DNA of 41,663 nt. Source: Sulfurovum sp. (lineage in GTDB: Bacteria > Campylobacterota > Campylobacteria > Campylobacterales > Sulfurovaceae). The notes below the pieces were generated by a model, which saw only the letters and a list, made by a program, of their open reading frames with translations, was not told the origin of the DNA and did not search any database. Each line of letters opens with the position of its first letter. Position 1 is the stretch's first letter. The position numbers and the translations under genes were made by a program. The stretch is taken from contig JAUZSQ010000051.1 in the NCBI GenBank assembly GCA_030949325.1, positions 1-41,663 of the forward strand, given 5' to 3'. Shown here one piece after another: positions 18,365-26,303 of this stretch.

Positions 18365-18761
18365 TAAAACCATTTATGCTATTTCTGCTCTCCAAGAATT
18401 GGGAAAGATTCAGGATACTGAGCTTCTGAAGATTAAAGATATTGCTTCCAATGCCAATATCCCTCAAAACTTTTTAGAACAAATACTCTTGGAACTCAAA
18501 AAACAAGGGCTACTCTCTAGTATCAAAGGGGCGTATGGTGGCTATAAACTGGCACGACCCCTCAAAGACATTACACTCAAAGATGTGCTGGTCATATTGG
18601 AAGCAGAAATGTTTTCAGAGATTACACAAGCACAGAACCCTGCTTTGGTACTTTTTTGGAATGACTTGCGAGAGAATGCCTCTAAAGTATTTGAAATACC
18701 TCTCTCAGAGCTAAAGAATTATGAACTCAAAGCCACAAAAACACTCAATTATTCAATATAG
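18348..18761 (+). CDS. Rrf2-family transcriptional regulator
   Basis: 137-residue winged-helix regulator. The N-terminus MLGISSKTIYAISALQELG and the recognition region KDIASNANIPQNFLEQILLE are standard Rrf2, followed by the wing SSIKGAYGGYKLARP. There is no Cys anywhere, so it lacks the iron-sulfur ligands of IscR/NsrR and resembles CymR, the Rrf2 repressor of cysteine metabolism in Firmicutes. It lies between DUF4395 and a Cys/Met-metabolism enzyme, 11 bases before the latter, which supports control of sulfur amino-acid genes. An inverted repeat in the operon promoter is a candidate site. Confidence 0.92.
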   Translation: MLGISSKTIYAISALQELGKIQDTELLKIKDIASNANIPQNFLEQILLELKKQGLLSSIKGAYGGYKLARPLKDITLKDVLVILEAEMFSEITQAQNPALVLFWNDLRENASKVFEIPLSELKNYELKATKTLNYSI

Positions 18762-18772
18762 GAAGATTAACG

Positions 18773-20032
18773 ATGCACAAAACCATAGATTTTGATTATT
18801 TTAACACACAACTTGTCCACAATGTAGGCTCACGCACAGGAGCAATTGCTCCTGCGATTATCCCCTCAGCTGCGTTTGGATACCAAAATGCCGAAGAAGC
18901 CGAAGGGATTTTCTCTGCTACGGTACAGAAGCCTTTGTATGCAAGAGTAGGCAATCCTACCAATGCCAAGCTCGAAGGTATCGTAGCAGACTTTGAAGGT
19001 GGTTTGGGTGCGATAGCCACTTCGTCTGGTATGGGTGCGATTGCTATGGTGTGTACAGCATTTTTGAGTGCAGGAGATGAACTGCTTTGTATCGGTGGCT
19101 TTTTTGGAGGTACCTATTCTTTGGTCAATGAAACCCTTGCACGTTTTGGTGTGAGCAATACCTTTTGTACGGTAGATGACTTTGCACATATTGAAGCCAC
19201 ACTCCAACGAGGTGTCAAGATGGTGATTTTTGAATCTGTAGGTAATCCTAGCTTGACCTTGCCTGATATACAGCGTATCATTGATTTGTGTAATCAATAT
19301 GATACGGTAGTAATGATAGACAATACTCCCACCCCACTGCTAGTACGTCCTTTGACTATGGGGGCTGATATTGTCATCCATTCTAGTACCAAAAATATGT
19401 CTGGACACTCTTCTGCTTTGGGTGGTATCGCTGTTTTTCGTGCTGTGAAAGAAGAGGGGGATAAACTCCATACAGACAAATACGCAGACCTACACAAAAT
19501 AGTCAACAAGATGGGCAAAAAAGCTTTTATCGCTATTTGTAAAAAACGTGCCATGCGTGACTATGGTATGACTGCCAATGCTTTTGGTGCTTTTCTTACA
19601 ATGGTAGGACTAGAAACTTTGTCGCTGAGAGTTGAGCGTGTCAATCAAAGTGTCGCCACAGTAGCCTCCTTATTGGAAGCGTCATTCCCCAAAGGATGTA
19701 CTGTCAATCATCCTTCTTTGACTTCTAGCCCCGACCATGCACGTTATATCTCTGATTTTGCCCAAGGATGTGGTCCTTTGTTGACTATAGATTGTGGGAG
19801 TAAAGCACGAGCCTTTAGCTTTCTAAATGCCCTAAAGCTTGTGATACAAACAGCCAATATCGGAGACAATAGAAGCCTTGCTTTACACATGACAAGTACT
19901 ATCTATGCCGATTTTGATACACAAGCACGAGAATTCTTAGGCGTACATGAGGGACTAATTCGCGTCTCTATCGGACTAGAAGACCCCAAAACCATTGCTG
20001 AGGACTTTTTACAAGCATCTCAAAGTCTCTAG
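18773..20032 (+). CDS. Cys/Met-metabolism PLP enzyme (O-acetylhomoserine sulfhydrylase-like)
   Basis: 419-residue PLP-dependent transsulfuration-family enzyme. Recognisable parts are YARVGNPTNAKLEGIVADFE, the phosphate-cup ATSSGMGAI, the cofactor Asp in VVMIDNTPTP and the Schiff-base Lys in HSSTKNMSGHSSALGG near residue 207. The length and the opening FNTQLVHNVGSRTGAIAPAI fit O-acetyl- or O-succinylhomoserine sulfhydrylase (MetY/MetZ), which makes homocysteine from sulfide. Methionine gamma-lyase or cystathionine gamma-synthase cannot be excluded by eye. It is cytoplasmic and co-transcribed with the Rrf2 regulator. Confidence 0.85.
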   Translation: MHKTIDFDYFNTQLVHNVGSRTGAIAPAIIPSAAFGYQNAEEAEGIFSATVQKPLYARVGNPTNAKLEGIVADFEGGLGAIATSSGMGAIAMVCTAFLSAGDELLCIGGFFGGTYSLVNETLARFGVSNTFCTVDDFAHIEATLQRGVKMVIFESVGNPSLTLPDIQRIIDLCNQYDTVVMIDNTPTPLLVRPLTMGADIVIHSSTKNMSGHSSALGGIAVFRAVKEEGDKLHTDKYADLHKIVNKMGKKAFIAICKKRAMRDYGMTANAFGAFLTMVGLETLSLRVERVNQSVATVASLLEASFPKGCTVNHPSLTSSPDHARYISDFAQGCGPLLTIDCGSKARAFSFLNALKLVIQTANIGDNRSLALHMTSTIYADFDTQAREFLGVHEGLIRVSIGLEDPKTIAEDFLQASQSL

Positions 20033-21246
20033 TGAAAGGCATACTTTTACTCCTAGGCTTTGTCCTTACTTCTCTCTTGGCACACAGCAGTACCAAGGGC
20101 TTGGACTATCTCAATAGTATTCGTAGCCATACAGGTCTTAGCACGTTAAAACCCAGTAAAATCCTCGATAAGTCAAGTCAATCTCACGCAAAATATCTCA
20201 TAGCGAATCAAACAGTAGGACACTACCAACGCAAGGATAAGCCTAAGTATGTAGGCAAAAGTCCTTCGTCTCGAACGGCTAGGGTAGGGTATCGCTCCAC
20301 TGTAGTGAGGGAAAATATCTCTATCAATACACGCACTCATCTCCATGCGATGCAAAACCTCTTTTCTGCTATTTATCACCGTTTTACCTTTCTCAATTTT
20401 ATCAGCGATGAGATAGGGATGTCAAGCCTTGCTAACATACGCAATAAAAGGGTACAAAAAGCCTATGTCTATAATCTAGGTTCTTCTATACTCTCAGGTC
20501 TTTGTAAGCAACATTTTACTCTGCTCAATGGTACGTATTATATGAAAGATGTCTGCAAGAAAAGTAGCAAGATGATACCTCTAAGTGTATTTGAAGCCAA
20601 GAAATTACAGATTCAAGCCAAAAGTGCCAAAATTATTTATTATCCTTATGATGGAGAAAAAGAAGTCTATCCTGCGTTTTATAATGAGCATCCCGACCCC
20701 TTGCCTCGTTATAAAGTCAGTGGCTTTCCTATTTCTGTACAGTTCAATCCTGCTTATACCAAAAAAGTCAAAATACAATCCTTTAGACTTTATAATCAGC
20801 AAGGCAAAGAGATACACAAGACCAAGCTACTCACAGCCCAAAATGACCCCAATCATTTGATAAGCCCTTTGCAGTTTGCACTCATGCCTTTGGCACGATT
20901 AGAATTTGCACAAACATATACCGTAGTATTTGAAGCCCTAGCCGATGGAAAGCGTATCTACAAAAAGTGGAGATTTAAGACCATCGTTCCTAGAGAAAAG
21001 CTCTACCGTATCAACAAAAATCATACGACCATAGAGGTACAATCGGGGAGCAGTATTTTACTCTATATGGTACCGAGTCATCGTCGAGATATTATACTTA
21101 GCTCTAGCATGAAAGCAGGGATAAGCTCTACTTTTTTAGATTCCAATACCCTTAAAATCACCCTCAAAAAGCAGAAAAAATCGACTATCCACAAGATAAA
21201 GTTCTCCAATCAAAAGAGTGTCACCCTCAAGATACAAGGACGTTAA
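20032..21246 (+). CDS. Exported CAP-domain (SCP/PR1-like) protein
   Basis: 404 residues with a signal peptide (MKGILLLLGFVLTSLLAHSS). Residues about 25-150 form a CAP domain: LDYLNSIRSHTGLSTLKPS, the His in SQSHAKYLI, and GHYQRKDKPKYVG, then ENIS and the conserved EIGMS. The remaining 250 residues are beta-rich, without Cys clusters, and resemble an Ig-like or bacterial surface domain. The start is a GTG overlapping the previous TAG by one base, so it is coupled to the PLP enzyme. The function of bacterial CAP proteins is mostly unknown; cell-envelope or extracellular action is likely. Confidence 0.82.
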   Translation: MKGILLLLGFVLTSLLAHSSTKGLDYLNSIRSHTGLSTLKPSKILDKSSQSHAKYLIANQTVGHYQRKDKPKYVGKSPSSRTARVGYRSTVVRENISINTRTHLHAMQNLFSAIYHRFTFLNFISDEIGMSSLANIRNKRVQKAYVYNLGSSILSGLCKQHFTLLNGTYYMKDVCKKSSKMIPLSVFEAKKLQIQAKSAKIIYYPYDGEKEVYPAFYNEHPDPLPRYKVSGFPISVQFNPAYTKKVKIQSFRLYNQQGKEIHKTKLLTAQNDPNHLISPLQFALMPLARLEFAQTYTVVFEALADGKRIYKKWRFKTIVPREKLYRINKNHTTIEVQSGSSILLYMVPSHRRDIILSSSMKAGISSTFLDSNTLKITLKKQKKSTIHKIKFSNQKSVTLKIQGR

Positions 21247-21249
21247 GCC

Positions 21250-22464
21250 TTAGAGAGAAGATTCTCCTGCGATATATACAGCAGAGACTTCTTGGGTATG
21301 CAGTATCGTCCATAGTGCCAATGCTTCTGTTCTTTGGGGTGCTTCATCTAGGGTCACAAGTGCAAAATCAGCCAATTTCCCAACAGCTATCCTACCACAA
21401 TCCAAGCCCAAAATATCCGAAGCCTTCGCTGTGATAGCATCGATGAGGGTCAGTGCTAATGCTTCTATAGGAAGGCTATCATGCATCATCAACGTGGCTC
21501 TAAGCTCATCAAACATATTGAGTGAATCATTGGAGCTTAGACCATCTGTAGCGATAGTATAAGGGAGTTTGAGATTTTCGATAGCCAGTTTACCACAGCC
21601 TAAATAACGGTTACTCCTAGGACAATGGGCGATACTATGCCCCTTGGAGGCAAGATAGTCCAGTTCGCTCTCTTGGGCATGTACAGCATGTACAAAATGT
21701 GTAGGATAGGTATCAAAGGCATACATAAATTCCTCGATATTCGTCACAGCGATAGAGCTTTTGAAGTACTTCTCAAAGAATGCTTTGAACTCTCCTTGCG
21801 AAGACTCTAGCCATGTTCTCTCAGCTTTAGATTCCAAGAAATGGGCAGACAGAGGCATCTGATGCTTTTTGGCTAGGTTCACAGCTTTTTGCAAGAGAAT
21901 AGGGTGGACAGCATAGGGTGAGTGGATGGCAATAGCAGGGCTAATACGCGAAGACTTAGGACAAGACATAGACATCTTGACACGCTCCATAAAATCAGCA
22001 TAAAGTATATCAGCATACAGAGCATTAGAGCCTATAAGCTCATTATAAAAGACCACACGTTGGGGGCTTTGCTCACAGACTTCAAACTCATTGCCAAAGC
22101 TAGACACAGCCCCAAAACTCGTAATCCCAGAACGAAGCATATTGTGGCATTCTTTGCCCATCATCTCATTGTCACAAGCCCCTACCAAATCCTCACGCTT
22201 TTCTATGACCGAATCCAACCAAGGCATAAAATCCCCATACCTCAGCGAAGTCTTGTTGGCAGAAAACTCCAAATGCACATGGGTATTGATAAACCCAGGA
22301 TAAAGTATGGTATGAGGAGGACTCTGTATCAACAAAGCCTCAGGATACTGCTCTTGCAAGACTTCCACACTATCTATAGCGATGATAGTATCAGTAAATG
22401 CCACAGCACGATTGGCAACAAAGCCTTGGGGGGTATAGATATAGTCTGCGTGTATAATATTCAT
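21250..22464 (-). CDS. Amidohydrolase, probable aminofutalosine deaminase
   Basis: 404-residue metal-dependent amidohydrolase of the Atz/Trz-like group. Metal ligands are visible as NTHVHLEFS (His 62 and 64), AIHSPYAVHP, VHAVHAQE and ATDGLSSNDSLNMFDELR. In Campylobacterota the members of this family convert 6-amino-6-deoxyfutalosine to futalosine-type intermediates in the alternative menaquinone pathway; that assignment rests on family knowledge and phylum, not on neighbours. I chose ATG 22464 (MNIIHADYIYTPQG) because CTCCTAGGAGATACACT precedes it; a longer in-frame start at 22503 would add a non-conserved leader. Confidence 0.78.
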   Translation of the reverse strand: MNIIHADYIYTPQGFVANRAVAFTDTIIAIDSVEVLQEQYPEALLIQSPPHTILYPGFINTHVHLEFSANKTSLRYGDFMPWLDSVIEKREDLVGACDNEMMGKECHNMLRSGITSFGAVSSFGNEFEVCEQSPQRVVFYNELIGSNALYADILYADFMERVKMSMSCPKSSRISPAIAIHSPYAVHPILLQKAVNLAKKHQMPLSAHFLESKAERTWLESSQGEFKAFFEKYFKSSIAVTNIEEFMYAFDTYPTHFVHAVHAQESELDYLASKGHSIAHCPRSNRYLGCGKLAIENLKLPYTIATDGLSSNDSLNMFDELRATLMMHDSLPIEALALTLIDAITAKASDILGLDCGRIAVGKLADFALVTLDEAPQRTEALALWTILHTQEVSAVYIAGESSL

Positions 22465-22551
22465 AGTGTATCTCCTAGGAGAATTATAGCAGGTATTACT
22501 CATTGATGTGACGCACTTAAAGAAAAAACCTACTCAATCTTTGAAATTTTA

Positions 22552-22572
22552 GGGTAGGCACAAGACCTACCC
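22552..22572. repeat. Palindromic element GGGTAGG-N7-CCTACCC
   Basis: GGGTAGG (22552-22558) and CCTACCC (22566-22572) form a perfect 7-base-pair stem around CACAAGA, embedded in TTTTAGGGTAGG...CCTACCCCTACGG. It sits 62 bases before the response-regulator start. The flanking CCCTACGG resembles small palindromes dispersed in many environmental bacterial genomes. Terminator or attenuator function is possible but there is no T-run. Confidence 0.45.
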
Positions 22573-22633
22573 CTACGGAAACAACTATGATTAGGGTAAA
22601 ATGATACTATGATTAAGATATGAAAGGCTACCC

Positions 22634-23287
22634 ATGAAGATATTGTTATTAGAAGATGATGTGATTTTGCAAGAGATTATTGAGGAGTTTTTGCTAGAAA
22701 ATGGCTATGAGGTTGTGAGCTTTTTTGATGGGGAGAAGGCTTTGGAGGCTGTAGGTGGAGGGGGGTATGATATGCTTTTGCTTGATGTCAATGTACCTAG
22801 TATTGATGGCTTTGAGATACTCTCTTATTTGCGTGAGATAGGCAATACTATACCTGCTATTTATATGACTTCTTTGGCAAGTATTGCTGATTTGAAGAAG
22901 GGGTTTGATAGGGGGGCAGATGATTATTTGCGTAAGCCTTTTGAGCTAGAAGAATTACATCTACGGATTGGAAATATTGTCAAGCGTTATCGGCTTCAAG
23001 AAGAGATAGAATTTGATGGTATGACGTTTATACCCAAAGCACATCAGATTATCATGCCTGATAGGGTAGTAGAGATGCGACAAAAAGAGGTTAAGGTTTT
23101 GGAGTATTTTATCAGAAATACGGGCAAGATTATTTCTTGTGCTGAGATTATTGAAAATGTATGGGAAGATGAAAATACGCCGACACAAGCAACGATTAGA
23201 ACCTATATCAAAAATTTGAGAAAAATGTTTGACAAAGAATATTTTGAAAATATCAAAGGAGAAGGTTATCGTTTTAACATCGTATGA
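22634..23287 (+). CDS. OmpR/PhoB-family response regulator
   Basis: 217-residue two-component response regulator. The receiver domain has the acidic pair EDD (7-9), the phosphoacceptor Asp 51 in LLLDVNVPSIDGFE, MTSLAS, and the Lys in YLRKPFELEEL. The C-terminal winged-helix DNA-binding domain ends with ATIRTYIKNLRKMF and IKGEGYRFNIV. It overlaps the histidine kinase reading frame, so they form a pair. Target genes are unknown; nothing in the sequence links it to the cus operon. The ATG follows GAAAGGCTACCC. Confidence 0.93.
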   Translation: MKILLLEDDVILQEIIEEFLLENGYEVVSFFDGEKALEAVGGGGYDMLLLDVNVPSIDGFEILSYLREIGNTIPAIYMTSLASIADLKKGFDRGADDYLRKPFELEELHLRIGNIVKRYRLQEEIEFDGMTFIPKAHQIIMPDRVVEMRQKEVKVLEYFIRNTGKIISCAEIIENVWEDENTPTQATIRTYIKNLRKMFDKEYFENIKGEGYRFNIV

Positions 23288-24448
23288 GCGTAGTTCTCTT
23301 TTGAGGTTTTTGTTGCTTTATTTGATTTCGGTCTTTGTATTACTCACGATTATTGGCTATCTTTTTTTTGAGAATACACAGACTTCGTTGAAGAGTGCTA
23401 CCAAATTTGAGATGATGTATCAAGCACGTAATCTCAAGTCTGATATTGTGATGAAGGCAATGAAGAGTGACAATAAAGTAGATAAGGATTTTAATCTTAT
23501 ACATTATCTCAAAACCCTTAAGCATTGTCGTTTTCCTGTGGGGTATTATGATAAGAATCAAACAGCTATTTATTCAGAGCTAGATGAGGTGATTGATTTT
23601 GAAAAAGATTTCTTTGAGCGAGGTATGGAGTTTTTTACCGTGACTAGAGATTTGAGTCAGCATTTGGGTGTGCATTATATTGTACTTAAAGAGAAGGACT
23701 TTTCTTTGGCAGTGGGTGCTTTGCGTATCAAGATTATTGGCTATTTGATTTTGTCGTTTATTTTGATGGGGGTTGTAGGGTATTTCTTGGGGCGTTTGTT
23801 TTTGAAGCCTGTGCGTGAGCAGATAGAGTCTTTGGACAAGTTTATCTCTGATACCACGCATGAACTCAATACGCCCATCTCGGCAATTTTGATGACGATT
23901 CAATCGTTGAGAAATGTTGAAGACAAAAAGATGAAACGTCTGGAAGTCTCTGCGAAGCGTCTAAGCTTGATGTACAGTTCTTTGACGTATAGGCTAGAGA
24001 GTGGTATCGCCCCTTCCCAAGAGCTATGTTTGGCAGAGATTTTGCAAGAGAGAATAGACTTTATGAGCGAACTGATGGAATCTAAAAGGCTACACTTGGA
24101 GATGAAACTGAGCAAAACACCTATCAAAATGCCCCAAGATTCTTTGGATAGGCTCATTGATAATTTACTCTCCAATGCCATTAAGTACTCCGATATCGGA
24201 GATACGATTAGCATCAGACTAGAGAAGCATATTTTAGAGGTACAAGATACAGGTATAGGGATTGAGAGACAGAAGCAAGAAGATATATTTCGGCGTTATT
24301 ACCGTGCCAATGATGAGCGTGGAGGCTTTGGAATAGGGCTAAATATTGTGCTGTCTATCTGTAAAAAGTATAAAATAAATTGAATTTACGTTCTAAAGAA
24401 GGCGAAGGTAGTACCTTTATACTTACCTTCCCAAAATATAAGCGTTAG
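23229..24448 (+). CDS. Sensor histidine kinase, frameshifted near the 3' end
   Basis: Membrane kinase partner of the preceding regulator. One helix (LLRFLLLYLISVFVLLTIIG), a periplasmic sensor of about 110 residues, a second helix (IIGYLILSFILMGVVGYFLG), then the DHp with phospho-His in DTTHELNTPISAIL and the ATPase N box (DNLLSNAIKYSD), G1 (DTGIGIE) and G2 (GGFGIGLNIV). The frame stops at 24383. One T seems missing at 24380-24381; restoring it gives NLRSKEGEGSTFILTFPKY and a stop at 24446-24448. The start is uncertain. The frame opens at TTG 23229, overlapping the regulator by 59 bases, and no in-frame ATG with a ribosome site is visible. Confidence 0.87.
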
Positions 24449-24456
24449 GAGACACT

Positions 24457-24991
24457 ATGGGACAACACTATACAACACTAAAATCAAAAGACATAGCATT
24501 TATCAAAAGACAAAAAATATTTTTTGTGGCTTCTAGTTCAGGACAAGAAGTCAATCTCTCTCCCAAAGGATATGAGAGTCTAGCGATACTTGATGCTCAA
24601 ACCTTACTCTATATGGACTTTGCTGGTTCAGGCAATAGAAGCTATAGAGATGCCACAGCAGGAGGAGCATTTACCTTGATGTTTAACGCCTTTGAAGGTG
24701 AAGCCAATATCACCAAAGTATTTGCCAAGGCAGAAGTCGTAGGCAAAGCAGATACACGATTTGTAGAATATATGCAACACTTCCAAACATCACCTACTGA
24801 GATACGACAACTTTTTTCTTTTTCATATTTATGCTGTAGAGACAAGCTGTGGAATGGGTGTACCATATATGGAGTATCAAAAAGAACGAAAGTCACTGAA
24901 AAAATGGTCAAAGAATATGGCAGGAGAAGGAAAACTCGAAGACTATATCGAAGCACATCAAGTACCTCCTAGTCTTGAAGGCTTAGCATAA
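24457..24991 (+). CDS. Pyridoxamine 5'-phosphate oxidase-family (FMN split-barrel) protein, frameshifted
   Basis: About 177-residue cytoplasmic flavin-barrel protein. The barrel begins with DIAFIKRQKIFFVASSSG and includes VNLSPKGYESLAILD, MDFAGSGNRSYRDA and the strand-rich AFTLMFNAFEGE. The T-run at 24812-24817 is one base too long. With five T the protein reads IRQLFLFHIYAVETSCGMGV, then PYMEYQKERKSLKKWSKNMA, and ends QVPPSLEGLA at 24991, matching this family's C-terminus. Substrate and true cofactor are unknown; these proteins are not the PdxH enzyme. It starts 8 bases after the kinase stop, so may be part of that operon. Confidence 0.82.
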
Positions 24992-24995
24992 AACG

Positions 24996-25571
24996 CTATT
25001 TCTTATCAAAATGATAGATAGAGTGTTTATTGTTGGGCTTTTGTTTTGTCCAACCTAAATACGAAGTCTTTAGGTGCTGACCTTTATTGGAGAATTCAAG
25101 TATAATATGATGAATATGGTCTTCATCGGATTGACACAAGGCTGTTTGCATATCACAATTAAAGATGATTTTGTCTTTGGTAGAGTGCTTGATGTCTAGG
25201 ATGAATTGAGGTTGATTCATCTTGGTACAGTAGTGGGTAGCTTGTAGCTGATTACAATCAATATAATCATCACAATGATACATCGTCACCATCTGCTTTT
25301 TGGTATCGGGGAGCAAATCTTCTTGGAGACTAGACCCAAATCCTACCGTTTTATACGAAAGAGCCGTAATCTCAGTGCCTAGCAAAGGCAAAACCAATTT
25401 ATTTTTATACGCACCTGTCGTATCAATTTGCTTCTCTTGTGCTGAGAGCTTCCATTCCCCATGCAAAGCTTTGCTCATCTGCTCATAAATATCCATAGGT
25501 TCTAGTTCTTGGGAGAGCAGTAGACTAGGGAGCGTAATCAATAAGGTGCATAGGCGTAATATTTTGTACAT
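24996..25571 (-). CDS. Hypothetical exported protein
   Basis: 191 residues with a Sec signal peptide (MYKILRLCTLLITLPSLLLS, cleavage near LLS-QELEP). The mature part is beta-rich with five Cys (YHCDDYIDCNQ, HYCTKMNQ, IFNCDMQTALCQS), which in the periplasm probably form disulfides. Family not recognised; the GEWKLSAQEKQID and PLLGTEITALSY segments suggest a lipocalin-like or META-like barrel, but this is weak. It is the last gene of a three-gene minus-strand operon after DUF2237 and a small protein, and converges on the FMN-barrel gene 4 bases away. Confidence 0.72.
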   Translation of the reverse strand: MYKILRLCTLLITLPSLLLSQELEPMDIYEQMSKALHGEWKLSAQEKQIDTTGAYKNKLVLPLLGTEITALSYKTVGFGSSLQEDLLPDTKKQMVTMYHCDDYIDCNQLQATHYCTKMNQPQFILDIKHSTKDKIIFNCDMQTALCQSDEDHIHHIILEFSNKGQHLKTSYLGWTKQKPNNKHSIYHFDKK

Positions 25572-25579
25572 GGCTATCC

Positions 25580-25950
25580 CTACAAATCTATCGCATATTT
25601 TTTAAGTGTATCTAGTTCGATGAGTTCTAGCATTTTGAGGTGTGTGGAATGTATGAAAATTTGTGGTGCCATGCCGTCGTGGATGGCTTTGAGGAATGAA
25701 TGTCCACCCAAGCACCAGCTTTGTCCTGCTTGTACTCCTGCAAAACCATATTGAGGCATGGGAGTAGAGAGGTCATTTCCTGCTTTTTTTTGGAATAGTC
25801 CAAGAACTCTTGTGTGGCATAAATACAAACAGCATGTACAGCAGGATTGTTTTTACCTGTGTTACAGGCACCATCTCTATAAAAGCCAGTCAGAGGTTTG
25901 AGACTACATGGTTCTAGGGGTTGTCCTAATACATTGAGTGATTCATCCAT
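25580..25950 (-). CDS. DUF2237 family protein, frameshifted
   Basis: About 123-residue soluble protein. LNVLGQPLEPCSLKPLTGFY, RDGACNTGKNN, VCIYATQEFLDYS and then GNDLSTPMPQYGFAGVQAG and WCLGGHSFLKAI are the conserved DUF2237 blocks, with four well-placed Cys (PCS, GACNTG, VCIY, WCLGG). They are split over two frames by the eight-base A/T run at 25784-25791. One more A gives SKKKAGNDLS and restores the family. The function of DUF2237 is unknown. The start overlaps the upstream stop as TAATG, so it is tightly coupled to the 84-residue protein. Confidence 0.87.
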
Positions 25951-26204
25951 TAGTTTAGTACCGTTGATTTTGCTAAGGCTTCTTCTATCTCTTCTTTGGC
26001 AATATCTCCTGAGAGTTGAAGTTCCACATCACCATCTTTACCTTCTACTTGCATATTGGTAATCTTCTTTTTGGTTTCGTCACTCATACACTCACATGAC
26101 CCTGTAGCACAGTTTTCGACCATTTGGATAATTTGTTGTTTTTGAACGACACCTGTGAAGGAGATATTGACACCGTTATCGGTACTAAAGACACTTTTAT
26201 TCAT
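25950..26204 (-). CDS. Small hypothetical protein with CATGSCEC motif
   Basis: 84-residue soluble protein, first in a three-gene operon. The N-terminal half (KSVFSTDNGVNISFTGVVQK) predicts a beta hairpin and the middle has a closely spaced Cys trio in CATGSCECMSDETKKK, suggesting metal binding or thiol chemistry. The C-terminal half (VELQLSGDIAKEEIEEALAK) predicts beta then helix. I do not recognise the family. It overlaps DUF2237 by three bases as TAATG, so the two may act together. The ATG follows AAAAAGGTTTACC. Confidence 0.7.
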   Translation of the reverse strand: MNKSVFSTDNGVNISFTGVVQKQQIIQMVENCATGSCECMSDETKKKITNMQVEGKDGDVELQLSGDIAKEEIEEALAKSTVLN

Positions 26205-26258
26205 GGTAAACCTTTTTATTAGTATCTCTTAGTATAGCATTTTTTTTGATGCTTTGGA

Positions 26259-26264
26259 TATAAT
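26259..26264 (+). promoter_or_regulatory. Promoter -10 for selO
   Basis: TATAAT at 26259-26264 follows TTTGGA and an eight-T run at 26241-26248, a typical Campylobacterota promoter context, 39 bases before the selO start codon. Confidence 0.55.
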
Positions 26265-26303
26265 CTCAAAATTATATCTATAAATATCAAGGAAAACTTT
26301 ACT

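Noticed and set aside
22634-24448. The two-component system as CusRS controlling the cus operon
   Set aside because: It is 5 kb away, on the other strand and separated by unrelated operons; the sensor domain shows no metal-binding motif.
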